64,000 nt of DNA from Pseudomonas fluorescens (GTDB taxonomy: Bacteria; Pseudomonadota; Gammaproteobacteria; Pseudomonadales; Pseudomonadaceae): contig LR782234.1 of assembly GCA_902825215.1 (NCBI GenBank), positions 3,162,001-3,226,000 on the forward strand. Direction: 5' to 3'. This document shows, piece by piece, positions 52,901 through 60,643 of this stretch (positions within the stretch are counted from its first letter, which is position 1; every line of letters starts with the position of its first letter). Made by a program: the position numbers and the translations under genes. The notes under the pieces were generated by a model that ran no database searches, was not told where the DNA came from, and was given only the letters and a program-made list of their open reading frames with translations.

Positions 52901-54803
52901 ACCCGGTGCCGGACAGACAGGCCCACAGGTGCTCTACGCGCCCTACTCACGCTTCGTCTTTCGTGAGTTTGAAGATCAGGCGCAGTTGATCGAAGCGCTG
53001 AACTCGCCTGGGTATTTTCAGGATCTGCTGATCCGCCGCTTGCCGTCCGGACAACAAGCGGTGTTCACCCACCTGCTGCAGACCACTCTCGGCACAACCA
53101 GCGAGATCACCCTGCAGAGCAAGCCCATCGGCGGCAATCTGCTGGAGCGGCTGCACAAGGACACCCTCAGCCTGCTGTCACGATTGCTCGGTTGCCAGGC
53201 GAAAATCGATGCGCAATCCGATTGGGAAACCGCGAAATTCCTGTTCAGCCACGGTGTGCAACTGGTCCCTCATTTGTTGCCGGGCAAGCTCGCCTCATTG
53301 TTTTTTCTGTGGCAAAGCTACATTGACTTCAAGGACTCCGCCGAAGACTTGCAGCAGCACCATTGGTCAAACGCGTTAAAGAGTTTTATCAGCGGGGCGA
53401 TTTCCCTGTTCAGTCTCGGCCAGCTGTCATGGGAAACCGAGGCGGAGGAATCTACCGCAGAGTTTGCCGCCGCGTCCGTGACACCGACGCCGCAGACCTC
53501 CAGTAAAACGACGGTCACCGCCGCGCCCCGCTGGAATAAAGTCCCTGCCGTGACACCTTCCCGGATTCATTTGCAGTCGTTTGAAACCAGCACCGCGCTG
53601 GAAGACCTCTCCCTTGAAGCCAACAAACTGGTGTACCGGAACGCTGCCGGCACGCAGAAATACGCGGCGATCGCCGGCAAGGTCTACCCGGTCAATCAAT
53701 CCGGAACAACCTGGTACTTGCACCACAAGGAAGACGGGCAAGGACCGGAGCTCGAGCAAAAGAACGACAGACTGGTCTTTGCTCCTGCCGGCAAGCCCGT
53801 CCATCGCTGCCGATCGATACAACGCAACCGCGAGCAAGCCGAAGTCGAACGCAGCCGCGCCTATATGATGTATATCCAGGCCAAGGGAATGGCGAAAATC
53901 AGCAAGCGCTATCCCGCTCGCGCGTTCGTCATACAGCAAGCGGTCGTGCGCGCACGCACCTACGCGCTCAATTGCCTGCATAACTACGTGATTCATCGCA
54001 ACCATCTGCATGGCACACGGCTGGAGCGCGTGTTCAAGGATGTTTTTCAGGTCTCGCAGGTGACGCCAGCCCTGCTGAAAAAAATCGAAGGGGTGATTAT
54101 TCCGGTTTGCCAGGAGTTGACCGATCCCAAAGATGACCTGCTCTACACCGAGCGTTTTTTTGCCGGCCTGAATGCACGGTTCGGCGACAACACGGTTGCC
54201 TTCGTTTTCAACGAGGATAAACGCAAGATCATTCACCTGACCGAACTGTTCTTCAATCCGGACATGGATGCTTACACGGCTTTCCTGCCTGCGCGGTTCA
54301 ACGTAGATTCGCACGCTCGCGCGGTCACATTGATCCATGAGCTGTCGCACTTGCTGTTCAAAGCCGAGGACTTCGGTTCGGTGGAAGCAATTGCGCCATT
54401 TCCAGATTTGATCAATACAAGCACGGCGGCAGGACAGCTGCGCAAAGACAGCGTGGAGCGCTACCGAAACAGCTTTTCGCGTTCCACGGCGTCTGCACAG
54501 CTGTTTCTGGATATGGACGCCAATGGCAATTGGGTCGACCTCGACAAGATACCCAAGCAAGTCAAGACCCTGGACAGACTCCTTGCACTGACCAAGACCA
54601 AAAACCTCGCTGATGCGCGCAAAGCCTTTCGCAGTAGAGTTTCTGAGGATGCAAGAGTTGAGGTCATGTTGGCCAACGCCGACTCGATCGCCTTGCTGAT
54701 CAGCGAAATGGGACGACAACTGGACCCGTTACCGACGCCGATCCCGTTACCTGCACCAACGTCAAGCCAGTCCGGCGTGCTGCCGCTGGCGCCAGAGGCG
54801 TAA
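49938..54803 (+). CDS. Giant dermonecrotic-toxin-domain (DUF6543) protein with C-terminal HELSH motif
   Basis: 1621 residues without signal peptide. The composition and recurring patterns fit the large Pseudomonas 'dermonecrotic toxin domain' (DUF6543) proteins. A motif of the form (V/F/I)LYxPxxG followed by F/Y-x-D-x-x-x-L recurs at residues 88 (FLYSPYDGL), 372 (YLYTPTQGL), 642 (ILWTPAIGL) and 998 (VLYAPYSRF), giving four modules of about 270-355 residues. A further TWYLHHKEDGQGPELE segment precedes the C-terminal part. HELSH at 1467-1471 is an HExxH zinc-protease signature in TLIHELSHLLFKAED. ATG 49938 follows TTGGAGCTCTGACG. It has its own terminator. Probably an effector or toxin; delivery route and target are unknown. 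Confidence 0.8.
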   Translation: MSSTTAPLLFPDILQSTGLHAELGKTHGLNSKDFDWLAHVQLATHALREEQTPPMLAERILLNADKQLAVPLAGSFILSAGPDDGGVFLYSPYDGLKKYSDEDALTEALQTRLDEADEHDDLLAFISVSLRKELVEKRDITFTRETIDGDIFIDQQSAIDDARNTCIRDVLDELKRLPSLTTLLDKILAELLASHFAGLQQAQTRVSLFSSSVATAGNRRQRTHSLSLSEALLVHFRRQGWPRGQSAEFSHPARASDENDQKAWADALKSASGKLTMLLFRHLEAYWNAPSFEGSPRRAFLRQTLKDLARADLIIKRETNILEPKEFDALHSVIRESYTAVRRPTFETVCLRRETASVELAGSLMINHDKAYLYTPTQGLQVLGDYADLKQTLTAKLDASGHEDELYGLMSLEERDRYLGFVDPQVSGEHIGGDIIATLFEAILTKQRQNVEFALLCFRQSESSTDIHALFDKALDIRSMLHERLLKLDVNERWSTRPLFSSTPPASVVQADKAAQLALKLEREKENLSSNFRDQPSDTTEQGRFLRGILWKLAKAFEDGVRAEAHINQLSGMWLASERAIVDTVFDARHPTRTERQSLNGFRPDAWSLTLTGPDQTTMALAHCVLLTERGGLDIAHSGRAILWTPAIGLETFDDIALAQKNLQDRLDDKNQCQSLLENLPIAQQKLDETCTLGSFQLIDGSVASDRMRSAIEHFLDHCQTLRRCITDKDTLERFLDQMKHTLINTNLDRAIELAEALARQLDYPDWLQMAPVAEQRMHIALLDQLRCSFIDGKDFLDEVPALSTHIEQTLKTLLDARFPDNGLKPEDIQITPNLSLAGPACHLLDFALRHYNVGQGTGFKVASLSATPLPAKFDQSAVEQLLQSLDITTTYTRKVSDALTADTASARASKERFLRQLPWQLMQHAHSLKLQQQLSEAGYDFICQVLDMPDAIARATVAQAHAIVGPLSLIKTPGADAIDTLGLYVIGPGAGQTGPQVLYAPYSRFVFREFEDQAQLIEALNSPGYFQDLLIRRLPSGQQAVFTHLLQTTLGTTSEITLQSKPIGGNLLERLHKDTLSLLSRLLGCQAKIDAQSDWETAKFLFSHGVQLVPHLLPGKLASLFFLWQSYIDFKDSAEDLQQHHWSNALKSFISGAISLFSLGQLSWETEAEESTAEFAAASVTPTPQTSSKTTVTAAPRWNKVPAVTPSRIHLQSFETSTALEDLSLEANKLVYRNAAGTQKYAAIAGKVYPVNQSGTTWYLHHKEDGQGPELEQKNDRLVFAPAGKPVHRCRSIQRNREQAEVERSRAYMMYIQAKGMAKISKRYPARAFVIQQAVVRARTYALNCLHNYVIHRNHLHGTRLERVFKDVFQVSQVTPALLKKIEGVIIPVCQELTDPKDDLLYTERFFAGLNARFGDNTVAFVFNEDKRKIIHLTELFFNPDMDAYTAFLPARFNVDSHARAVTLIHELSHLLFKAEDFGSVEAIAPFPDLINTSTAAGQLRKDSVERYRNSFSRSTASAQLFLDMDANGNWVDLDKIPKQVKTLDRLLALTKTKNLADARKAFRSRVSEDARVEVMLANADSIALLISEMGRQLDPLPTPIPLPAPTSSQSGVLPLAPEA

Positions 54804-54808
54804 AAAAA

Positions 54809-54837
54809 GCGCAGGCTTCAAGGCCTGCGCTGTTTTT
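54809..54837 (+). terminator. Terminator of the toxin-domain gene
   Basis: GCGCAGGC-CTTCAAG-GCCTGCGC with a short spacer, followed by TGTTTTT. It lies between convergent genes and may serve both. Confidence 0.85.
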
Positions 54838-54863
54838 CAAACATTGGGTCGCATCGACGAAGT

Positions 54864-55133
54864 TCAGTTTTTCTGATCGCGCAACACATTGCCCGAGGCA
54901 CCGTCGATGCGGAACTCGTAGACACTCCCATCGGCCTTGCGCCCTTCCCCTTCCCAATAACCGTCATTGTCGGCGCCGATCTCGTAGACTTCGACGTAGC
55001 CTGCTTTGGTCTTGGCGATCTCGAGGGCCTTTTCAATGGTAATCCACCCTGCACCCGGTTTATCGGCCAGTGCTGCACCCGTGCTGAGCAAGGCGGCCGA
55101 GGCAATCAATGCGGCAAATGTCTGTTTGATCAT
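54864..55133 (-). CDS. PepSY-domain periplasmic protein
   Basis: 89 residues: signal peptide (MIKQTFAALIASAALLSTGAALA) and one short PepSY-like domain (ITIEKALEIAKTKAGYVEVYEIG, YEFRIDGASGNVLRDQ). PepSY domains act as inhibitors or modulators of proteases or as periplasmic sensors. ATG 55133 follows TGGAGTGAAAAA. It faces the toxin-domain gene convergently and is divergent from the FecR gene; a link to either is not shown. Confidence 0.87.
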   Translation of the reverse strand: MIKQTFAALIASAALLSTGAALADKPGAGWITIEKALEIAKTKAGYVEVYEIGADNDGYWEGEGRKADGSVYEFRIDGASGNVLRDQKN

Positions 55134-55285
55134 TTTTTCACTCCATTTATGGATAGTGGTCATTGGCGTCCTGTTTTTTGGGTGCCTGAGCGAAAAATAA
55201 GTTCCACTTTGATGGGTAAATGCCATGACGGCAGTTCTCGGCCACTTCCCCACAAGGTTAGAATGTGCGAAATCAGGACGAGTCC

Positions 55286-56287
55286 ATGACCCAAGACACC
55301 CTCTCGGAAGCCGAATACGATGCGATCACCGATGCCGCCGCGCATTGGTGCATGCGCGTGCACGCCGCCGATTGCACGGCCGACGAGCGGCGCGCCTTCC
55401 AGCAATGGCACGACGCGCACCCGCTGCATGCGTTCGAGTACGAAGCCATGCTGGAAATCTGGGACGTGGCCGCAGACCTGCCGCGCACGGCACCGGCGCC
55501 GGTCATGCCCGCGGCACACTCTTCACGCCCCTGGCGCCAATGGGCGATAGCCGCAGGTGTCTGTGCCCTCGCGTTGCCGCTGGCGGCGTATTCGGGCTGG
55601 AATCTGGGCTGGCTGCCCAACAGCTATGAGCATTTTTCCGCTACTGGGGAGATCCGCCAGGTCACACTAAGTGATGGCAGCCAGTTGGAACTGAACCTGA
55701 ACACCGACCTGACCTTCAGTAACTATAAAAATGAGCGGCGCGTCACCCTCAAACAGGGCGAGGCGTTCTTTTCGGTCAGCCACGATGCATCGCACCCGTT
55801 TGTAGTGCGCGCAGGCGAAGGCGAGATTCGCGTCACCGGTACGCGCTTCAATGTCTGGATGTATCAGGATCAGGTGCGCGTGAACCTCGTCGAAGGTTCG
55901 GTGCTGGTGACCAGCAATCGCGCATTGCCGGGTGACGGCTTGCGCCTCGGCCCATCGATGCAGGCGCGTTACCAGCACGGCGACTACATGCCGCAGATCA
56001 GCCAGACCTACGCCAGCGACACTTCGCTGACCTGGCGCGACGGCAAACTGGTACTGGATAACCTCGCATTGAGCGAAGCATTGCCCCTGATCAACCGCTA
56101 TCTGAGCAAACCCCTGGAGCTGGCTGACACGCGAACCGGCTCGATGCGCGTGGGCGGCATCTACAACATCAAAGCGCTGAACAACCTGCCCGACAGCCTG
56201 CCCAAAGTGCTGCCCGTCTACCTGACGCGCAACAAGCAAGGCAACCCGGTGATCAACTCGATTCCACAACAACCGCCCAAAAGCTGA
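55286..56287 (+). CDS. FecR-family anti-sigma factor (FpvR-like candidate)
   Basis: 333 residues. The N-terminal cytosolic part (DUF4880-type, ITDAAAHWCMRVHAADCTADERRAFQQW) would bind an ECF sigma factor. One membrane helix lies at about 86-106. A periplasmic FecR domain (GEIRQVTLSDGSQLELNLNTDL, RRVTLKQGEAFFSV, FVVRAGEGEIRVTGTRFNV) and a C-terminal DUF4974-like domain (LVLDNLALSEALPLINRYL) follow. FecR proteins transmit siderophore-receptor signals to sigma factors such as PvdS, FpvI or FecI. No sigma factor gene is adjacent, but pvdQ is next door, which points to the pyoverdine regulator FpvR; that identity is inferred. ATG 55286 follows CAGGACGAGTCC. Confidence 0.85.
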   Translation: MTQDTLSEAEYDAITDAAAHWCMRVHAADCTADERRAFQQWHDAHPLHAFEYEAMLEIWDVAADLPRTAPAPVMPAAHSSRPWRQWAIAAGVCALALPLAAYSGWNLGWLPNSYEHFSATGEIRQVTLSDGSQLELNLNTDLTFSNYKNERRVTLKQGEAFFSVSHDASHPFVVRAGEGEIRVTGTRFNVWMYQDQVRVNLVEGSVLVTSNRALPGDGLRLGPSMQARYQHGDYMPQISQTYASDTSLTWRDGKLVLDNLALSEALPLINRYLSKPLELADTRTGSMRVGGIYNIKALNNLPDSLPKVLPVYLTRNKQGNPVINSIPQQPPKS

Positions 56288-56288
56288 A

Positions 56289-56320
56289 AAGGCCGTATCC
56301 GTTGCGGAATACGGCCTCCA
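56289..56320. terminator. Terminator between convergent fecR-type gene and pvdQ
   Basis: AAGGCCGTATCC-GTTGC-GGAATACGGCCT, an almost perfect stem with a weak T-tract, located in the 57 bases between the two stop codons. Confidence 0.7.
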
Positions 56321-56344
56321 TTTGCTGCGTTGTTACGCTCGGGT

Positions 56345-58690
56345 TTACTGGGCCGCCACCTTCCCCGTCTGGTCCAGCGCCTCGCGAACAGTCTGCACCT
56401 GATAGTGTGGGTCAGCCTGAATCTGCTGTTCAGTGAACGGCAACACACTCCATTGTTTCTTCGAAAACGCCTCAGTCTGATCCCGCGAGTACTTCGAGGC
56501 CGGATCGCTCGACAACGAGAACGCCAACAGCCCTTGAGCGTGCGGCCCCTTGTCATCGAAGCTCACCACTTGCAGATAGCTGGTGCCGCTGACGACTTCG
56601 AGTTTGCCGTCTTCACGGGGCACGCTCTGAATCGCGTTGTAGATCCCCAGGGTGCCCGGCCCGCCATGTATCGGCGTTTGCCGCCCGCCGCTGCTGACCA
56701 CCTGGATGTCCCCCCAGCGCGTGTGCGACGTCAGGCCCATTTTCCGGCTCGACTCCAGCGACGCCAGCATCGCCTCGCGCAGTGCCTTGGCCACCGCCGG
56801 CTGCTCGACCGCCAGACCGCGCGGCGTATGTTGCGCATCCTGCGGATCGAAGCCGATACGCCACACACCCGGCTCAGACTGCAAGGCCTGCATGATGTTC
56901 TGGAAATGTACCAGACCCACACCTGCCTCCAGGTTCGCCCGGCCATCCCAGGCCTTGAGGCTGGCACACACCGGTTTCAGCGCCTTTGCATCGGCGCCGA
57001 GGTCAGCGCCACAGAACTTCAGCAGATCCGGCATGACTTGTGTTGCCAGATACACCTGATCATCCATCACCATCTGCTGCAGATCCTTGACCGCCAGCGG
57101 GCCTTTTTTGCTCAGTGTGCCCAGACGATCGAGGGCGAAACGCGAACGCAAGCCCAACGGTTGACCGTCCTGACTGATCAGCGGCGAAAAACCGCTGAGC
57201 GGTTGCGCCGGGTTGGCCAGCCATGCCGAGTCGTTGGAATGCTGAACGAAGTCCTTGCGCAGCAGTTGCGGCAACTGGCTCGCTGCATAAATCCCCTTCT
57301 GCGCAGCGTTCGGATCGATGTCCCAGGCGCAGGCGCTGTTCGCGCCGTCGAGCACGATCATTTGCGTGCCGACGCGGGGATCGCTGCACCTGGCCAGTTT
57401 CTCGGCGTTGACGTTGGGCACCACCGACAGATTCATGTACAGCGTCTGGCCCTTGTCATCGACAGCCAGGGTATTGACCCACGGGATGCCCTGAATCGTG
57501 TGCACCGAATCCTGCAACTGTTGCAGCGTGGTCGCCTGATTCATGGCGTACCATTGTTTCAGCACGCGGTCGTTATCAAGGTTGGCGTCGCGCAAGCTAT
57601 AGGCGTACTGATGGTCCCAATCGAGCTTGCCCGGCCACTGCACAATCGGCCCGAACTGCGAGCTGTAGACGTCCTTGCTGACGGGCACTACCTGACCGTC
57701 AGCCTGCCTGACCTGCACGGTCACGGTCTGCTTGTCCATCGGCACTGACTGGCCGTCGAGCAGGTAACGCGTCGAATCTTTCGGGTCGAGTTGCAGGCGG
57801 TACAGCGTGAAATGTTTCGACGAATCGACCGTGTGCGTCCAGGCCAGATGCTGGTTGAAACCAATATTGATCATCGGCAACCCCGGCAGCGCCGCGCCCA
57901 TGACGTCGAGTTTGCCGGGAATGGTCAGGTGCATCTGATAAAACCGCATGCCGCCGATCCACGGAAAATGCGGGTTGGCCAACAGCATGCCGCGCCCGTT
58001 GAACGAGCGTTCACTGCCCACGGCCACGGCGTTGCTGCCGCGGTCAAGGGCAAAACGTTGCTGACGGGCATCGGCCAGACGATAAGCCTGCGCATCTTGA
58101 CGGATCGCCGCGGTCGCTTGCGGCGCCGTGGCACCGGCCAACGCTTCGGCAAACTGCCCGACCCCGCCCTCGACCAGCAACCGCCGGGTGAGCTTGACCA
58201 GATCCTGCGCCGCGATATCCCGCACCCACTCACCCTGACATTGCTGCGGCAACCCCTGCTGGCGGCGTTCAGCCAGATAGCGGTTGTAGCCTGCGGCATA
58301 ACCTTCAACCAGATCACGCACCGGCAGCGGTTGCGCCTGCCAGAACCTGTCAACCGCCTGCGGCGTATTCAACCAGGTGAAAAACACATCGCTGACGCGG
58401 TTTTCGCGCTGCTCGACCGTGAACTGATCCGGCCCGAAAAACCGCGAACGCTGGCCATTGACCGTAACGATCTCATTGGCCAGCAGACACAGATTGTCCT
58501 GCGCATACGCATAACCAATACCGAACCCGAGCCCACGCTCGTCCTGCGCACGAATATGCGGCACACCAAAAGCGGTCCGGCGAATATCGGCACTGGCCCC
58601 GCCGGCCGGACTCAACGCATGGGCTGAACAGCTCAAGCCCAGCCACACGCCAGCCAAAGCCAGCCCGGTCAACTGTCTGGAAATAATCAC
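56345..58690 (-). CDS. pvdQ: Acylase PvdQ (pyoverdine maturation / N-acyl-homoserine lactone acylase)
   Basis: PvdQ is a periplasmic Ntn-hydrolase that removes the fatty-acid tail from the pyoverdine precursor and can also hydrolyse long-chain N-acyl-homoserine lactones. 781 residues: signal peptide (to about AHA), alpha chain with ADIRRTAFGVPHIRAQDERG, and the autocleavage and nucleophile site Gly218-Ser219 in DRGSNAVAVG. Beta-chain features include ANPHFPW and GFNQHLAWTHTVD. The start is GTG 58690 because AGGAG lies five bases upstream; a TTG at 58714 is in frame. Convergent with the FecR gene. A possible iron-starvation promoter lies at 58797-58819. Confidence 0.93.
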   Translation of the reverse strand: MIISRQLTGLALAGVWLGLSCSAHALSPAGGASADIRRTAFGVPHIRAQDERGLGFGIGYAYAQDNLCLLANEIVTVNGQRSRFFGPDQFTVEQRENRVSDVFFTWLNTPQAVDRFWQAQPLPVRDLVEGYAAGYNRYLAERRQQGLPQQCQGEWVRDIAAQDLVKLTRRLLVEGGVGQFAEALAGATAPQATAAIRQDAQAYRLADARQQRFALDRGSNAVAVGSERSFNGRGMLLANPHFPWIGGMRFYQMHLTIPGKLDVMGAALPGLPMINIGFNQHLAWTHTVDSSKHFTLYRLQLDPKDSTRYLLDGQSVPMDKQTVTVQVRQADGQVVPVSKDVYSSQFGPIVQWPGKLDWDHQYAYSLRDANLDNDRVLKQWYAMNQATTLQQLQDSVHTIQGIPWVNTLAVDDKGQTLYMNLSVVPNVNAEKLARCSDPRVGTQMIVLDGANSACAWDIDPNAAQKGIYAASQLPQLLRKDFVQHSNDSAWLANPAQPLSGFSPLISQDGQPLGLRSRFALDRLGTLSKKGPLAVKDLQQMVMDDQVYLATQVMPDLLKFCGADLGADAKALKPVCASLKAWDGRANLEAGVGLVHFQNIMQALQSEPGVWRIGFDPQDAQHTPRGLAVEQPAVAKALREAMLASLESSRKMGLTSHTRWGDIQVVSSGGRQTPIHGGPGTLGIYNAIQSVPREDGKLEVVSGTSYLQVVSFDDKGPHAQGLLAFSLSSDPASKYSRDQTEAFSKKQWSVLPFTEQQIQADPHYQVQTVREALDQTGKVAAQ

Positions 58691-58796
58691 GCTCGCTCCT
58701 GATCGACATGCCAAAGAGCGGATCGAGCATCAACACACTCAAAAGACCCACCCTGCAAATACCCACGCGTCCACGCGCAATGAGCCTGTCGAAGAA

Positions 58797-58819
58797 ACGA
58801 AACAGGAGGAGAAAATTTA
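58797..58819 (-). promoter_or_regulatory. Possible PvdS-type iron-starvation box upstream of pvdQ
   Basis: Read on the minus strand, TAAAT (58819-58815) is followed after 15 bases by CGTTTC. The consensus is TAAAT-N16/17-CGT, so the spacing is one base short. It lies about 105 bases upstream of the pvdQ start. Confidence 0.35.
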
Positions 58820-58835
58820 CCGATAAAAATCAAAA

Positions 58836-58985
58836 GCCCCTCACCCTGACCCTCTCCCGGACGGAGAGGGGACTGACCGCGGTGGTTGGGCGAGGTACGT
58901 CACCGGAGATACCGAGTCGAATGCAAATTTTGAACGGCCCAAAAATCGGCTCCCTCTCCCTCGGGAGAGGACTGGGGTGAGGGGC
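58836..58985. repeat. CCCCTCACCC element, copy C (inverted)
   Basis: 150 bp, same ends as copies A and B but in opposite orientation, with its own central sequence. Confidence 0.88.
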
Positions 58986-59409
58986 AGCCACACCACCAAT
59001 CCCAAGCCAACCCCCCGCTTCTAACCACTCAACAATGAGCGTTAGCTCGAGTGCCCTTGATCTTGATCTTGCCTAACCAGCGACATCGGAAGGCTGAGCG
59101 CAGGGACCGATCCGGGCGTGGGAGCGCAGCGACCGTACGACGCAGTCGTACACAGCGGAAGGAGGTGCAGCGCAGCAAACCGTAGCCGCTGCGCCCGGAT
59201 CAATCCCGGAGCGAAGGAACCCGAGCCTGCGAGGGCCGAACGCAGGAGCAAAGCCTTTTGGTTCCTTTTTGGCGTCTGAAAAAGGGACTCGCCGTAAGGG
59301 CGAAACCGCCAGCAGCAGCACCCGAAGCAACGGATATTCACCCAAAACAACCAAAGCACGGTCGGCCCAGAAGCCGCCACGCCCCCCCAAAAATCACAAG
59401 AAAAAAACA
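58836..59409. repeat. Long inverted repeat, right copy (about 0.57 kb)
   Basis: Reverse-complement partner of 48091-48653. It begins with the 151-bp CCCCTCACCC element (58836-58985) and continues with CTCGAGTGCCCTTGATCTTG, GAGCGCAGCGACCGTACGAC, CCTGCGAGGGCCGAACGCAG and AACGGATATTCACCC in the order expected for an inverted copy. It fills most of the 833 bases between pvdQ and the Fur-like gene; no gene is seen. Confidence 0.85.
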
Positions 59410-59523
59410 TCGGGCCAACAAATTTTCCACATCTTTTCTTTCATGATTCGCCAAGCTCATACGTCTAGTTCTGAGAGAGCAAAAAAACCCATTCCCGATC
59501 AGGCCCTGAAAAGGAGTAAGCGC

Positions 59524-59901
59524 ATGTACAACTCGCAACTACCAACGGACGGTAGCCAGGCCCCCCAAGGAATTTCCATGAGCCCACACGCGAGCGATCT
59601 CGGCCAACGCGGCGAGCGACACGGCAACGAACGCATCCGCTTGTTGCTCAAGAGTTTCGGTCTGCGCACCAGCCTGATCCGCCTGAAAGTCATCGACGCC
59701 CTGCTGGTCGCAGCCCAAAGCGAGCGACGTCTGGGTGTGCGCGGTGTCCATAGCCACTTGCTGGATCTGGATATTCCGCTGTCCTTTCTCAGTGTGCGCG
59801 AAGTGCTCAAACGCTTGTGTGCCGAAGGCGTGATCACCTTCAATGAAGACAAAAGCTACAGCCTGCATCCACAGGCTGCGGCCGTTCTCAATCACTCTTG
59901 A
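59524..59901 (+). CDS. Fur-like winged-helix protein, truncated
   Basis: 125 residues. After a polar N-terminus of about 45 residues comes a Fur-type winged-helix region: LLLKSFGLRTSLIRLKVIDALL, GVRGVHSHLLDLDIPLSFLSVREVLKRLCAEGVI. The second, metal-binding and dimerisation half of Fur (HHDHLxC cluster) is absent, so it cannot sense metal in the usual way. Pseudomonas homologues are usually annotated as iron/zinc uptake regulation proteins on this basis. ATG 59524 follows AAAAGGAGTAAGCGC. It may bind DNA without a metal signal, or interact with true Fur proteins. Confidence 0.8.
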   Translation: MYNSQLPTDGSQAPQGISMSPHASDLGQRGERHGNERIRLLLKSFGLRTSLIRLKVIDALLVAAQSERRLGVRGVHSHLLDLDIPLSFLSVREVLKRLCAEGVITFNEDKSYSLHPQAAAVLNHS

Positions 59902-59919
59902 AGCCGGCGACCATCGCCG

Positions 59920-60108
59920 TCAAGGCTTGACCTTGCGGCGCATCACGCCATTGATCACCACGACGATCACCGCCACGCCAATGGCGACGAACTGAAAGGT
60001 TTTCTCGGTGATCATCCCGGCGTTTTGCAGCCACGACAGGCCCAGCATGATCGCCAGGACCGACAAGGCGATCAGAATCGAATAAATCAAGCGTTGTTTC
60101 TGGGTCAT
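59920..60108 (-). CDS. Small two-helix membrane protein
   Basis: 62 residues with two hydrophobic helices (LIYSILIALSVLAIMLGLSWL and FVAIGVAVIVVVINGVM) and a basic C-terminus RRKVKP. ATG 60108 follows ACAGGAAGCCGCA. Function unknown. Convergent with the Fur-like gene. Confidence 0.78.
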   Translation of the reverse strand: MTQKQRLIYSILIALSVLAIMLGLSWLQNAGMITEKTFQFVAIGVAVIVVVINGVMRRKVKP

Positions 60109-60265
60109 TGCGGCTTCCTGTAACTCTGATATGTATCCGGTTTGTATCCAATTGCATGCCATGCACCTACCGTGTTTGCGGAATGCGCCGCAGCAAACGG
60201 AGTCTCATGTTACAGCCGCGCAGGAGTTTTGGCTTGCTGGCGGCGTAACCCTGAGGATTTTTCAA

Positions 60266-60400
60266 ATGCTGCGTCGCATCACCTGGTTGATTCCCGTTCT
60301 GGCCCTGCTAACGCTCAGTGGCTGCATCATTTTTCCCCACGGGCATGGCGATCATCACCGTTATTACCAAGGAGGCCCTGGTTATTACCAACATCGTTAG
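60266..60400 (+). CDS. Very small lipoprotein
   Basis: 44 residues. The signal peptide ends in lipobox LSGC, followed by IIFPHGHGDHHRYYQGGPGY, a His/Gly/Tyr-rich tail. ATG 60266 follows CTGAGGATTTTTC. It is common in size and style to small Pseudomonas outer-membrane lipoproteins; His-rich tails can bind metals, but no evidence is available here. Terminator at 60476-60500. Confidence 0.72.
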   Translation: MLRRITWLIPVLALLTLSGCIIFPHGHGDHHRYYQGGPGYYQHR

Positions 60401-60475
60401 AACAGGATTGCTGCCCCCTCCACACTCTCGAAAAACTGACCGAGGCTGAACCTCACTGGCCCGCCTCATTCTCAA

Positions 60476-60500
60476 CAAAGCCCGCCCATTGCGGGCTTTG
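60476..60500 (+). terminator. Terminator of the small lipoprotein gene
   Basis: CAAAGCCCGC-CCATT-GCGGGCTTTG, perfect 10-bp stem; the T-tract is weak. Confidence 0.75.
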
Positions 60501-60581
60501 CTGTTCCTGCCTCAAGCAAAATCAACAGCGCATTAAACAAGTTGCAAGCATTTGAAATTTCATGTGGCAGCAAAGCAATAG

Positions 60582-60601
60582 GTTGCGCGAGTCCGCGCAA
60601 C
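60582..60601 (+). promoter_or_regulatory. Perfect inverted repeat upstream of the MFS-LuxE gene
   Basis: GTTGCGCG-AGTC-CGCGCAAC, an 8+8 perfect inverted repeat 42 bases before the ATG at 60644. It is either an operator for a repressor or a stable hairpin in the leader. Confidence 0.5.
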
Positions 60602-60643
60602 TTAGTCTTTGGCAACTTCTTCGATTAACCAACAGGGACGTTT

